Positions 1 to 8,633 of a stretch of 64,000 nt of DNA are shown here, piece by piece. Each line of letters begins with the position of its first letter. The stretch's first letter is position 1. This DNA is from Prosopocoilus inquinatus. Taxonomy: Eukaryota; Arthropoda; Insecta; Coleoptera; Lucanidae. The notes below the pieces were generated by a model, which did not search any database, had not been told where the DNA came from, and was given only the letters and a program-made list of their open reading frames with translations. Location of the stretch: assembly GCA_036172665.1 (NCBI GenBank), contig CM069872.1:55600101-55664100 (forward strand), read 5' to 3'. The position numbers were made by a program, and so were the translations under genes.

Positions 1-450
1 CTCATTGGTTTTTTTTTAAGTTAATTTATTTATAATTATTTTTTTGAAACAAACAAGCATAATATAAGAAAAATTGTTGTTAATTCGTAAATGTTTCCTA
101 CGTGTAATTAATGAAATTAAATTAATTAAATAATGGAAAAAAAAGTTCTTCGCGCCTTTAGTACAGGCAACTCCGCAAGCGCCTGTGCTCGTCGTGTTGC
201 CTGGATTAAGGCTCATTGGTTTTTTATTAAGTTAATTAATTTATTATTGATTTATTTATTTTTTGAAACAAACAAGCATATTAAAAATTTTTTTAGTAAT
301 TCGTAAATGTCCCCACACGTGTAATACGGAGAAAATTAATGAAATTAAATGAATTAAAAAATGAACCAGAAAAAAGATGTTCTTAGCGCCTTTAGTGTAG
401 GCAATCCCGTAAAGCGTGTGCTCATTGTGTTGCCTACATTAAGGCTTATT
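1..450. repeat. 211-bp tandem duplication with hairpin motif
   Basis: Two copies start at 1 and 212 with CTCATTGGTTTTTT; a third partial begins near 446. Each carries a ~40-base hairpin-like core bounded by AGGCAA and TTGCCT (about 167-205 and 397-437). The core is related to the repeat family seen at 3.4, 5.5, 8.1 and 8.4 kb. The location is intronic to ash1. Confidence 0.8.
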
Positions 451-599
451 GGATTACATCGAAACTTAAAAAGAATTAAATTACTAACTTTTATGCGCCT
501 GTTATTTCTATTTTTCGGATATCAGGAAGATTTAAAAAAATAAGGAAAATTGTTTAAATCTGTTGTTTAATTAATTGCGAATTTTTTGGAGGAAAAGTC

Positions 600-927
600 G
601 GGGAAAATCTGCAAAAAAGTCGGGGGATGTTTTAATAAAAATAAAGTGGGAACTCAGATCATTGCATTTAATTAATTTTAATGGTTTTTCCAGCGAAGAA
701 AATCTGGGACCGTTTTTGACGAAAGTAGTAGTAAATGGGGAACCCCCATAATAAGACGGTTTGTTTTCAGTTAATCCCTGGCAGGAAGCTGTAATAAAAT
801 TAAAGTGGCGACTCTGTTCATTGCATTTAATTAGTTTCAGCAGTGAAAAAATCTTAAATAATCGTTATTTTCGATGAAAGTAAATGGGGGAACCCCCGTA
901 ATGAGACGGTTTATTTTGTTTTTTTAG
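600..927. repeat. 159-bp tandem duplication ending at an ash1 splice acceptor
   Basis: Copies share AATAAA...AAAGTGG, CATTGCATTTAATTA, AAATGGGG.AACCCCC and GACGGTTT at a spacing of 159 bp. The second copy ends at the acceptor used by the AWS exon. The first copy ends with TTTGTTTTCAG at 760-770, a decoy acceptor-like site followed soon by stops. Confidence 0.75.
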
Positions 928-1357
928 TGAAACCGCAAGACTGAAGCGAAACGAATCCATGTCAAGTAAATCTCGGCTGGTCTACAACCCCCAGGAACAT
1001 CCCTACGGTTTGCTGCCGGCGCCTTACCACTGCGGTAAATACCTGCGATGCCGGAAGCTACCTTTTCAATTACCCTACGATCTGTGGTGGCAACACACAC
1101 ACTCACAACTGCCCGGGAGAGACGCAGTGCCCTCTTGGAATTATAAAAAAATCAGAACCAACGTTTACAACGTTAAGATAACAGCTGGCACCTGCGAGCC
1201 CCAACCCTGCAATTGCACCCCCTGCGATGGCTGCGGCGACGATTGCATCAACCGGCTGGTGCTTGCCGAATGCCCCGCAAGTCACAAATGCCAGAATCAG
1301 AGGATCCAGAAGCACGAATGGTCGCCGGGGATAGAAAAATTCATGACTGACTCGAAG
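928..1357 (+). CDS. ash1: ash1 exon: pre-AWS linker and AWS domain
   Basis: The acceptor is a T-run followed by AG at 926-927 and the donor is AAG|GTAATT at 1358. The exon starts with one base completing a codon and ends in phase 0. It encodes the insect-like [10 protein letters not shown] segment, then the cysteine-rich AWS domain ([25 protein letters not shown]), which packs against the SET domain through zinc clusters. The AWS domain looks shortened by about four residues between its last cysteines compared with the fly and human proteins (see findings). Confidence 0.93.
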
Positions 1358-4300
1358 GTAATTTTAATTACAACACGTCTTTTCTAATTAAGTGTGTCTT
1401 TGATTATTTAATTTTGTCAAATGGCTATAAAATATTCACGTGGCATTTGAAATGATTTAACTGATCAAGGACAAAAACGATTTTATTTCCATAGGTCATT
1501 GAATTATTAAAAAAATAAAGATTGACGTGTTAAAGTCTGCTTTACTTTTTCTTCTTCTTCTTTTTTTACTTATGGCAATTGGTTATAAAACCATGGGCCA
1601 AACACTTACGTTAATCTTTTAAATTTAATAATTATTTGCCTATGCTTTACTTAATTGATTGTTTCTTTTTGTCGTGTTTCGCACAATAGGGATGGGGCGT
1701 TCGCACCAATCTACCAATCAGAAACGGAGAATTCATTTTGGAGTACGTGGGGGAAGTCGTGTCGGATCAAGAATTCAAGGAGCGCATGGCCACCCGCTAC
1801 GTGAACGACACCCACCATTACTGCTTGCACTTGGACGGGGGCCTCGTGATAGACGGGCACAGGATGGGGGGCGACGGTCGCTTCGTCAATCACTCCTGCC
1901 AACCCAACTGCGAAATGCAGAAGTGGTCGGTGAACGGGCAGTTCCGCATGGCCCTGTTCGCCCTGCGCGACATCCAAGCGGGGGAAGAACTCACCTACGA
2001 TTACAACTTCTCACTGTTCAACCCGGCCGAGGGGCAGGAGTGTAAGTGCGGGAGTGACATCTGCAGGGGGGTCATCGGAGGCAAGTCGCAGAGGGTGAGA
2101 CAGTCAACCGCACCTCCCCCAACCAGCAACGGGACTGGACGCGTGGGTAGGCCGCGCAAGAACCAAGCGAAACGGACTTTGAGTGGCCCCAAGGAGATTC
2201 CGGTTGCTCCCGTGGCACCCCCGGTGATTCCACCACCGCAAGTGAAGCCCCTGACGCAAGCTCAGAAAACCTACATCCTGGAACATCACTGCTTCTTGTT
2301 AAGAAACTTCTATAAGGTAGTTATTAATTTTTTTTTTTTTAATTAATCCACCCTATTAAGGGCGGCCGATTTCATAATAGGACTTTAAAGTTACTATAAC
2401 CTAAAAGAATATGTATTTGTTTCCCTATTCTTAAAGCGACCTTAAAGTCTGATTATGAAACCGGCCGTAATAATTCCCCACATTTGAACACTTTAAGGAG
2501 GGTTAAATGTCCATTAATTGGCCTTTAGTCTCTTGAACAGTATTTGAGTAATAATAATAATTTTTGTTGATAGGTTAAAAAAGTAAAACGTGGTGGAAGT
2601 ACCACCACACCCCCGGTGGTATCAAGAGCGCAGACATCGACCCCCACAGATCACGGTTCGACTTTCCTAAGTCACATAAACGCGTTGAGGCAACCCCGAA
2701 ACATGAAGACCCGCAGGCTGGCGCAGGTCGAAGACGATCCAGAACTGCACAAGACGGCAAAGCTTGCGAACTTCCTGCGCGACCTCTGGAATATGGTGGT
2801 GAAGGCGAAGGATGAGAAGAACCAGCAGCTGTGCAACCCCTTCATCAGCCTGCCATCCAAACGAAAAGTGCCTGACTATTACCAACGCATCACCGACCCC
2901 ATTGATCTCACCGTCATAGAACAGAACATTGCCACCGGCATTTATAAGTCGCCTGAAAACTTTGATGCGGACATGAACCGCTTGTTTGCCAACGCTGTGA
3001 GGTTCTACGGGCGCACCTCGGAGCTTGGGATTGCAGCTACGAGGCTGAAGAAGATTTACGTCGAGTCCAAACAAGAGAGCACCGGCAAGTTCGAGAGTTT
3101 GTTGGGGGAGAAGCCGTCGAGCAGTTTTCTCTGCAGCAACAACAAAGGTAAGCCCCCTAATCATCATTATTATTATTATTATTTTAACCACTCGCCACCG
3201 GAAAAAGTCAATTGAGAATTAAGAAAAGGTTCACAGCATCATGTCGGGAGGAAAAGTCAAAAGTGGATTGACTTGTTTTAATGCGAGTAGAGTCAGTGAC
3301 ATGGGCAAATTTGTTTTCCAAAAAGCAAGAAAAAAAGTGGAAAATTGGTTTAAACCTTCAAGAAATTAGCAAAGTTGCTAAATCTAAATGGAAAAGTTTT
3401 TAATAAGAGAAATAATCTCAATGGCTTCAGTGTAGGTAGGCAACCAAGCGAACGAATGTGTTAATCGGGTAGCCTTCTACATGATTTTTATGATTCGCCT
3501 TTTTGTATGTTTTAAAATTAAATAATCAATGACGCCGTGACGGGAGAGAGGAGAGGGGGATTTAATGAGGTGTTTTAAAAATTTTGAAAATTATTTTGGT
3601 TAAGGGCGGTCATGAAATGGAAAGCGTCTGACAATAATTTTAAAATCCGAAACAAACATGACGACAACACAAACCCCCTCCACGTTAAACACAAGATTGC
3701 CCCCCCCCCCTCCACGTTAAACACACGATGCCCGCCCCCTCCACGTTAAACACAAGATGCCAACCCCCCCTCTTACGTTCAAATTAAAAAGAGAAAAAAA
3801 AATGAAAATTAAATCGTTTAAAAATTATGCGTTTGTTAATATAGGGTGATCCAAAAATAATTGACAAAAATTAAAACGAATTGCAAAAATGACTTGTAAT
3901 TAGAATAAAAACATAATAATAATAATAAAATAAATAAATAAAACCAAAAGGTCCGCGACTTTTCAGAAAAACAAAAGAGAAACAGTAAACGAATGAGGAT
4001 CGCTTATTTCTGTTTTATTATTATTATTATTAAGTACAAAGTTTTTTTTTTTAATTGAACCGGACAGAAATATGATGGGAAGACACTCAACGTTTCGCTG
4101 TAGATTTATAGCTTCGTCAAGAGTGAAAAAAAAATTATTAATTTCGCTTCGTTTAAATTCGCCAAAAAAATGCAAGCGAAATCTGCGCATAAAAATAATC
4201 GGTGGGTTATTATTATATACAGGGTGTGCCGGGAGGGAACGTCAATGTTTCGTGGGGGTGTAGAACGAGCTATTGCGAGTCAAAAAGTTTATATAAACGT

Positions 4301-6986
4301 GTAGTCTTTTATCAATAGTTTCTGAGATAGATCTGTTTAAAATTTCAAAATGACTCTGTATAGCCCTGAATGTGTTTGATGCGTTTTTCTGTTTTTTTTT
4401 TCACGCTTCGGAAAGTCCTTTTCGCCTTGCGTTGGTGTTTTTTGATTTCGTTTTAGCAAAGCGTCTTCTTTTGTTTCTGTTCTACTTCTAGGTTGTCTGT
4501 ATCAGTTTTCATTTGTTGTTCTGGCCAAGTTTTATCGGTATTACCGGACACTTCGTGGTCTCTTCTTTTGTTTTCTTTGTGTTTTTTTGTAAAATTTTCG
4601 TTTTTCACCTTCTGTCTGCTGTTGTATTTTAACTTTGTTTTAACGTTCCTTTCTTTTGTGTTTCGTTCTGTTTCCAGGTTGTATCTTTTTTTTGTTTCTG
4701 TTCTGTTTCTAGATTGTCATTTGTTTCTTTTTGTTCATTTTTGTTGGTACGGACGGTTTTTCTGGTCTTTTCTTTTGTTTTCATTGCGTTTCGTGAAGTT
4801 TTCTTTTTTTTTTGTCGGTATTTTGACTTTTATTTAATATCCTTTTCTCTTGTTTTTGCCTCTTCTGTTGGTATTTTAAGTTTTTTTTTTGTACTTTCTT
4901 TGCTTTCATTTGCTTTCGCGTTTCAACTTTTGATTTCCTTTTGCTTTTGACTTTCTCTTCGTCAGTTTATTTTCACTGGCGATCTTCAAAGTGTCGTCCT
5001 CTATTATTAGCTCTCTTTCAAGTTTTAATTTTTTTTTTTTTGTCCAACATTCTGCTGAGCTATCACGTCTTCTTTTGCGCTATCTTTTCGCTTTCTTGTC
5101 TTACTTTGTTTTTGCTTTTTTCTTTTGTGAAGTCTTCATTTATTTTTCCCCGACCACTCTTTAATTTTTTTTTTTTCATTCTGAATCGGGGTGGGAATCA
5201 ATTTCTTCTATTTCTGGCCTAAATAAAAAAAAGAAGTTTTTCGCTGATGCTTTTAGTTTTCGAAAAGAGCGTGTGACGGAAACTCAGGAGATTGAGGAAA
5301 GGTTCGCAATGTCAGGGAATTTTCTTGTTTTAATGCAGAATTTCGTGGAAAATTACCGGAAGAAAAATGGAAAATTGATTTTATATTAAAAAAAAAAAAA
5401 AATTAGAAGGATTGCGTAATCTAAGCGGATTATGAAAAAGCCACCACGTTTTCAACAAAGAAAAAAAAATGGTCTTAGGGTCCTCAATATAGGCAGCCAA
5501 ACCAACGACCGTGTGTCTCGCGTTGCCTCTACTAAGAGTTTTTTTTTTTAAACTCAATTTATTATTTATTATTAAACGAAGAACAGGTAGGTCAGTCAAA
5601 TTAATAACTTATTAATTGTTTTAAGGATATTTCGACAATTCTCTCCATAATTCACACAGCAATGAAAAAAAATTAATAAATTATTTATTATTTCTGTCCT
5701 GAAATCGGCAGAAATGGTTTGAACAAGTGAAAATTAGGGAAGTATATGCTTAATTGTAGCCAATAATGAAATATTTTCGAGGGGGAACCCCCCTCTCCCC
5801 AGACCTAATAATTTTGATATTGATTTTTGATCCAGGAGAAGAAGAAGACGTTATCCGTTGCATTTGTGGCATGTACCGAGACGAAGGCTTAATGATACAG
5901 TGCGAGCGTTGCCTGGTGTGGCAGCACTGCGAATGCGTTCAAGCCGACCCTTCAGCAGCCAGCTACCACTGCGAACGTTGCACCCCCCGAGAGGTGGACT
6001 TAGAAATTCCCATGAACGAATACACGGAGCACGGTCACAGGTGACTACTCCTCCTCTCAACAGTGATTGAAGACAGCAAAAAAAAAAAAATTTTTCAGGT
6101 ATTACATGACTTTGCTGAGAGGTACGCTGCAGCTACGCCAGGGGGACACGGTTTATGTGCTTCGTGATATTCCAATACCCGGAACGGACCGCAAACACAC
6201 CTACGATACCATCGGTGAAATCAAATACACCGACCTGGATATATTCAGAATAGAAAGGCTGTGGAAGGATTGCAAGACCGGGCAGAGATTTGCCTACGGC
6301 CATCATTATTTAAGACCGCATGAGACCTATCATGAACCGACTCGAAAGTAAATCTTTAATTGAAAAAAAAAAAAAAAGAATCCTCCTTTAATGCTTTTTG
6401 CTTCAGGTTCTTCCCGAATGAAGTGATGCGTGTGCCTCTGTACGAAGCTGTCCCTGTAGAGCTGGTGATCTCGCACTGTTGGGTGATGGATTTGAACACG
6501 TTCTGCAAGGGCAGGCCGATTGGGGCACCGGAGGAGCACATTTACATCTGCGAGTATCGAGTCGATAAGACAGCTCGGCTGTTCAGCAAGGTTTCAAAGT
6601 CGAAGTATCCGCTGTGTACGAAAAGCTATGCTTTCGAAAGGTTCGATGTGAGGCTGAAGATTTCCAGGACGTACACCCCGCATGACTTGGACCCCGCACT
6701 GGTTAAACCGAGGGGGCGCAAAGCTCAAGAAAGCGACGAGGCCATCAGGGAAATCCCCCAGATCCCCGTGCACGTCCCCATTGTCAGGGTACGATGACAT
6801 GTTTGACATGCGATTTATTTTTTAATAATAATAATAATAATATCCGTGGTGTTGCAGACAAGAAGCGAACAGAAGGCTCGATTGAATAAAATACTCTTGA
6901 ATCTCCTGAGCAAGCTCCCTACTAAACAACCCCTGGACGTTTCTTATTTGCTGGAGGGCGGCCGTCGCAGGAAAAAGACCACTTGA
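928..6986 (+). CDS. ash1: Ash1 histone H3K36 methyltransferase, C-terminal 864 residues (5' partial)
   Basis: Proposed join is 928-1357, 1690-2316, 2574-3147, 5836-6040, 6099-6347, 6407-6788, 6858-6986. All junctions are GT-AG and the frame is kept throughout; the exons give 864 residues plus a stop. Domain order is AWS, SET, post-SET, AT-hook, bromodomain, PHD finger and BAH, which is diagnostic of Ash1/ASH1L. The family methylates H3K36 (mainly mono- and dimethyl) and antagonises Polycomb silencing at active developmental genes in the nucleus. SET signatures seen are [14 protein letters not shown] and ELTYDYNF; the post-SET motif is [10 protein letters not shown]. The large N-terminal part, which is mostly low in domains in the family, lies outside the window: the first exon here begins inside a codon after a splice acceptor. 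The gene is tail to tail with Vps33B. Identity is very secure; exact exon edges were deduced from splice consensus and homologue alignment from memory. Confidence 0.97.
1690..2316 (+). CDS. ash1: ash1 exon: SET, post-SET and AT-hook
   Basis: Phase 0 at both ends; acceptor ACAATAG|GGATGG, donor AAG|GTAGTT. The exon opens with GWGVRT, the start of the SET fold. Cofactor and catalytic signatures follow: [19 protein letters not shown], the NHSC motif, and YDYNF. The post-SET zinc motif CxCxxxxC comes next, then an autoinhibitory-loop-like GVIGGKSQR. After it, GRVGRPRKN is an AT-hook, and a proline-rich stretch leads into the [11 protein letters not shown] segment that precedes the bromodomain in Ash1 proteins. 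SET catalytic residues appear intact. Confidence 0.96.
2364..2467. mobile_element. Foldback MITE in an ash1 intron
   Basis: Inverted ends of about 28 bp, GGCCGATTTCATAATAGGAC on the left and the near-complement ending in TTATGAAACCGGCC on the right. The same element, in reverse orientation, occurs at 32018-32140 with a clear target duplication. The element nearly fills the 257-bp intron between the SET and bromodomain exons. Confidence 0.8.
2574..3147 (+). CDS. ash1: ash1 exon: bromodomain
   Basis: The exon starts in phase 0 after GATAG and ends with one leftover base before GTAAGC. A bromodomain runs roughly from [12 protein letters not shown] to [10 protein letters not shown], with the ZA-loop signature [13 protein letters not shown]. 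The position that normally holds the acetyl-lysine-binding asparagine reads FYGRTSELG rather than YN. ASH1L has a similar YYGRKS, so this bromodomain is probably an atypical reader. Confidence 0.94.
3205..3500 (+). repeat. Hairpin-bearing dispersed repeat, copy
   Basis: Shares AGAAAAGGTTCACA and TTGTTTTAATGC with copies at 5270 and 7900, then TAGGCAACC...TAGCCT with the loop changed. It is the most diverged copy. Confidence 0.6.
3671..3777. repeat. Short tandem repeat, about 34 bp x 3-4
   Basis: The unit CCTCCACGTTAAACACAAGA recurs three times with C-runs between copies; a fourth is diverged. Long C tracts separate the units. Confidence 0.8.
4084..4125 (-). ncRNA. Hammerhead-ribozyme-like motif (decayed)
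   Basis: On the minus strand: stem I CACTC, core TTGACGA (first core base changed), one extra A, a stem II hairpin GCTATA/TACAGC (imperfect), GAAA, short self-complementary ACGT, T, then GAGTG pairing perfectly with CACTC. It is a homologue of the motif at 34741-34782. Confidence 0.5.
5270..5620 (+). repeat. Hairpin-bearing dispersed repeat, copy
   Basis: Has the order GATTGAGGAAAGGTTCGCAA, GTTTTAATGCAGAATT, AATCTAAGCGGATTATGAAA, then ATAGGCAGCC...ACGACCGTGTG...GTTGCCT at about 5487-5533, then a T-run and ATTATTATTAAACGAAGAAC. Confidence 0.75.
5836..6040 (+). CDS. ash1: ash1 exon: PHD finger
   Basis: Acceptor TCCAG|GAGAAG, donor ACAG|GTGACT. The leftover base of the bromodomain exon completes a glycine codon, giving an [11 protein letters not shown] start. 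The PHD finger has the expected zinc ligands: CIC, CERC, WQHCEC and CERC. In the family this finger binds methylated histone H3 or stabilises the BAH region. It is preceded by the largest intron of the window part (3148-5835), which is full of repeats. Confidence 0.95.
6099..6347 (+). CDS. ash1: ash1 exon: BAH domain, first part
   Basis: Enters after TTTTTCAG with the codon split two plus one. It encodes [20 protein letters not shown], the standard BAH opening, and [11 protein letters not shown] with [10 protein letters not shown] near the end, matching ASH1L closely. The preceding intron is only 58 bp. The donor is AA|GTAAAT. Confidence 0.95.
6407..6788 (+). CDS. ash1: ash1 exon: BAH domain, second part
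   Basis: Acceptor GCTTCAG|G; the exon begins [13 protein letters not shown], the continuation of BAH. It includes [19 protein letters not shown] and the conserved [13 protein letters not shown]. It ends in phase 0 at AGG|GTACGA after a lysine- and proline-rich tail. Introns on both sides are 59 and 69 bp. Confidence 0.95.
6858..6986 (+). CDS. ash1: ash1 terminal exon
   Basis: Acceptor GTTGCAG|ACAAGA. It encodes [16 protein letters not shown] and DVSYLLEGG followed by a basic end and a TGA stop at 6984-6986. The same helical C-terminal motif ends ASH1L, so the stop is the natural terminus and not a truncation. Confidence 0.95.
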   Translation, partial: TRSEQKARLNKILLNLLSKLPTKQPLDVSYLLEGGRRRKKTT

Positions 6987-7826
6987 TATATGGATTGATT
7001 TATTACAATAAACGGTGATATGTGTTATTGCTATGACAGAGTAATTTTTTGACGATACTCTTGAGAGGAGAGGAGAGAAGAGAAGAGAAGGGAAACTTGT
7101 ACATCACTTTTTAAAATAACTAGTCATAGTTTCGTTGTTGATTTTAATTATTCTCTTGCGGTAGTTATTTATTTGTAAATATAATTGTTGAGGAAACTAT
7201 CTTGTGATGAAAAAAACATTAAAAGTATAATTATTTGTAAAATGTACTTTAAATAATATTCATTAATTAATCACGGTTATTTTTTTTTACTTTTTCTAGT
7301 TATTTACAGTGTGTAGCTAATTAGATTATTTCTGTTTTTCTTTTCTTTTTTTTTTAATGTTAACAAAATTGATTACCAAGTAGAATATTTATATTTTTTT
7401 TTAGCGAAAGCAAATGAATCTCGCTCGCTTAATTTAAAGAAAGCATCATCAGTAGTGTACTATTTACATACTTTATTAATGTACAGAAACGCACTTCATT
7501 TTTATAAGTAGTATTAATTAATTAAGTATTCTTTGATTTTCTTTTATTTTTATTTTTTTTTTTAATCGACTTTACACCAGTGATCTTTTCTTTAATTAAT
7601 TAATTTTTTGTACAAAATCGTAATTTTTATAAAACTTTTTTTTTAACGATTGGGTCTATTTATATTTATTGTAATCGAAATTGCGGTGTCCTCATTACAT
7701 TTTATTTATTAAAACTATTGCGTAGGGTGCATTAGCACACTAATTGGTATCTGTATATTAATTGCATTTTTTTTGCCAAAATTTTTAACCTTTATATTTC
7801 ACATTAGTATATTTTTATTAAATAAA
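6987..7826 (+). other. ash1: ash1 3' UTR with two possible poly(A) sites
   Basis: AT-rich DNA after the stop. AATAAA occurs at 7007-7012, only about 20 bases after the stop, and again at 7821-7826. The distal site would give a UTR of about 840 bases. A purine-rich AGGAGAGGAGAG stretch lies near 7060, and a Pumilio-like TGTAAATA lies near 7175. Which site is used cannot be told from sequence. Confidence 0.55.
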
Positions 7827-7879
7827 CTTGTTATATTTGTATTGCGGTTTGTTGTTTCTTCGCATTTCCGAAATCCTTT

Positions 7880-8165
7880 CGGAGGAAAGTCGGGGGAGGA
7901 TTGAGAAAAGGTTCACAAAGTCGGGGAATTTCATAGTTTTAACGCAGAATTAGAAGAAAACGCTTTAGATATTAAAACAATCGAAAAAATTGGCTAATTT
8001 AAGTGAAGTATGAAAAGAAAACCGCCACATTTTTAACAAAAAAAATATTCTTAAAGCCCTCGATATAGGCAACCATACAAACGACCGTGTTCGCCGGGTT
8101 GCCTACACTATAACTTCTTGTTTTTGGAGAAACCCATTTATTATTATTAAGTGAAGAAAAATAAA
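7880..8165 (+). repeat. Hairpin-bearing dispersed repeat, copy
   Basis: Same order of blocks as the 5270 copy. The core TAGGCAACC, ACAAACGACCGTGT and GGGTTGCCTA lies at about 8065-8106. The 8-base arms pair to form a hairpin with an ACGACCGTGT-containing loop. Confidence 0.8.
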
Positions 8166-8207
8166 ATATAAAACGTAAATAATACTGAAAACAATTAAAA
8201 AAAAGCG

Positions 8208-8290
8208 TTTAAGGTAACGGTTTATCAGGCAAACCCCTCACTATTTCATTCCCTGAAATGATCTGATCCGAAAGCACCGTAATTTCGTTT
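8208..8290 (-). pseudogene. Duplicated fragment of the Vps33B C-terminal coding end
   Basis: About 83 bp closely resemble the last 26 codons and stop of Vps33B (8632-8712), about 424 bp away in the same orientation. On the minus strand the frame is still open, with EITVLSDQIISGNEIV conserved and the stop in the same place. No splice acceptor is visible just upstream on the minus strand, so it is probably a duplicated fragment and not an alternative terminal exon. It sits between two copies of the hairpin-bearing repeat, which suggests the repeat took part in the duplication. Confidence 0.8.
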
Positions 8291-8530
8291 TTTAAAATAA
8301 AGAAAAAGTGGAAGATGGTTTTAGGTTTAAAAAAAATTATTAGAATTGCCTGATCTAAGCGAATTATGAAAAAAACCATCACGTTTCTAATTTAAAAAAA
8401 AAAAAATTCTTGGAGGTCCTTAATATAGGCAACCGTGCAAACGACCGTGTCATCGGGTTGCCTATACTACAACTTTTTTGTTATTGAAACCCCCCCGATT
8501 ATTAATTGCTGAACGAAGAACGAGCATGCT
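8290..8530 (+). repeat. Hairpin-bearing dispersed repeat, copy
   Basis: Core at 8424-8467 with TAGGCAACCGTGC, ACGACCGTGT and GGGTTGCCTA. It is adjacent to the true end of Vps33B; the neighbouring copy is adjacent to the duplicated Vps33B tail. Confidence 0.8.
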
Positions 8531-8633
8531 ATTAGGATTATTAAAGGTTTTTAAAATGTATTGGCTCGGATAGGGTTAATTATGTTCAGTAAATAAACTC
8601 GTATAAATAAATACAGTCAAAAATCACAATCAT

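Larger units (their letters stand above)
3148..5835. other. Large ash1 intron made of repeats
   Basis: This intron separates the bromodomain and PHD exons. It holds a hairpin-repeat copy (3205-3500), a ~34-bp tandem repeat (3671-3777), a hammerhead-like motif (4084-4125), a TATACAGGGTG end (4216-4226), a T-rich stretch (about 4380-5220) and another hairpin-repeat copy (5270-5620). Open frames in the T-rich part are low-complexity. Confidence 0.8.

Noticed and set aside
4493..5222. Several open frames rich in F, L and S
   Set aside because: They derive from a T-rich low-complexity intron stretch; hydrophobic composition is caused by the T-runs and does not mark a membrane protein.
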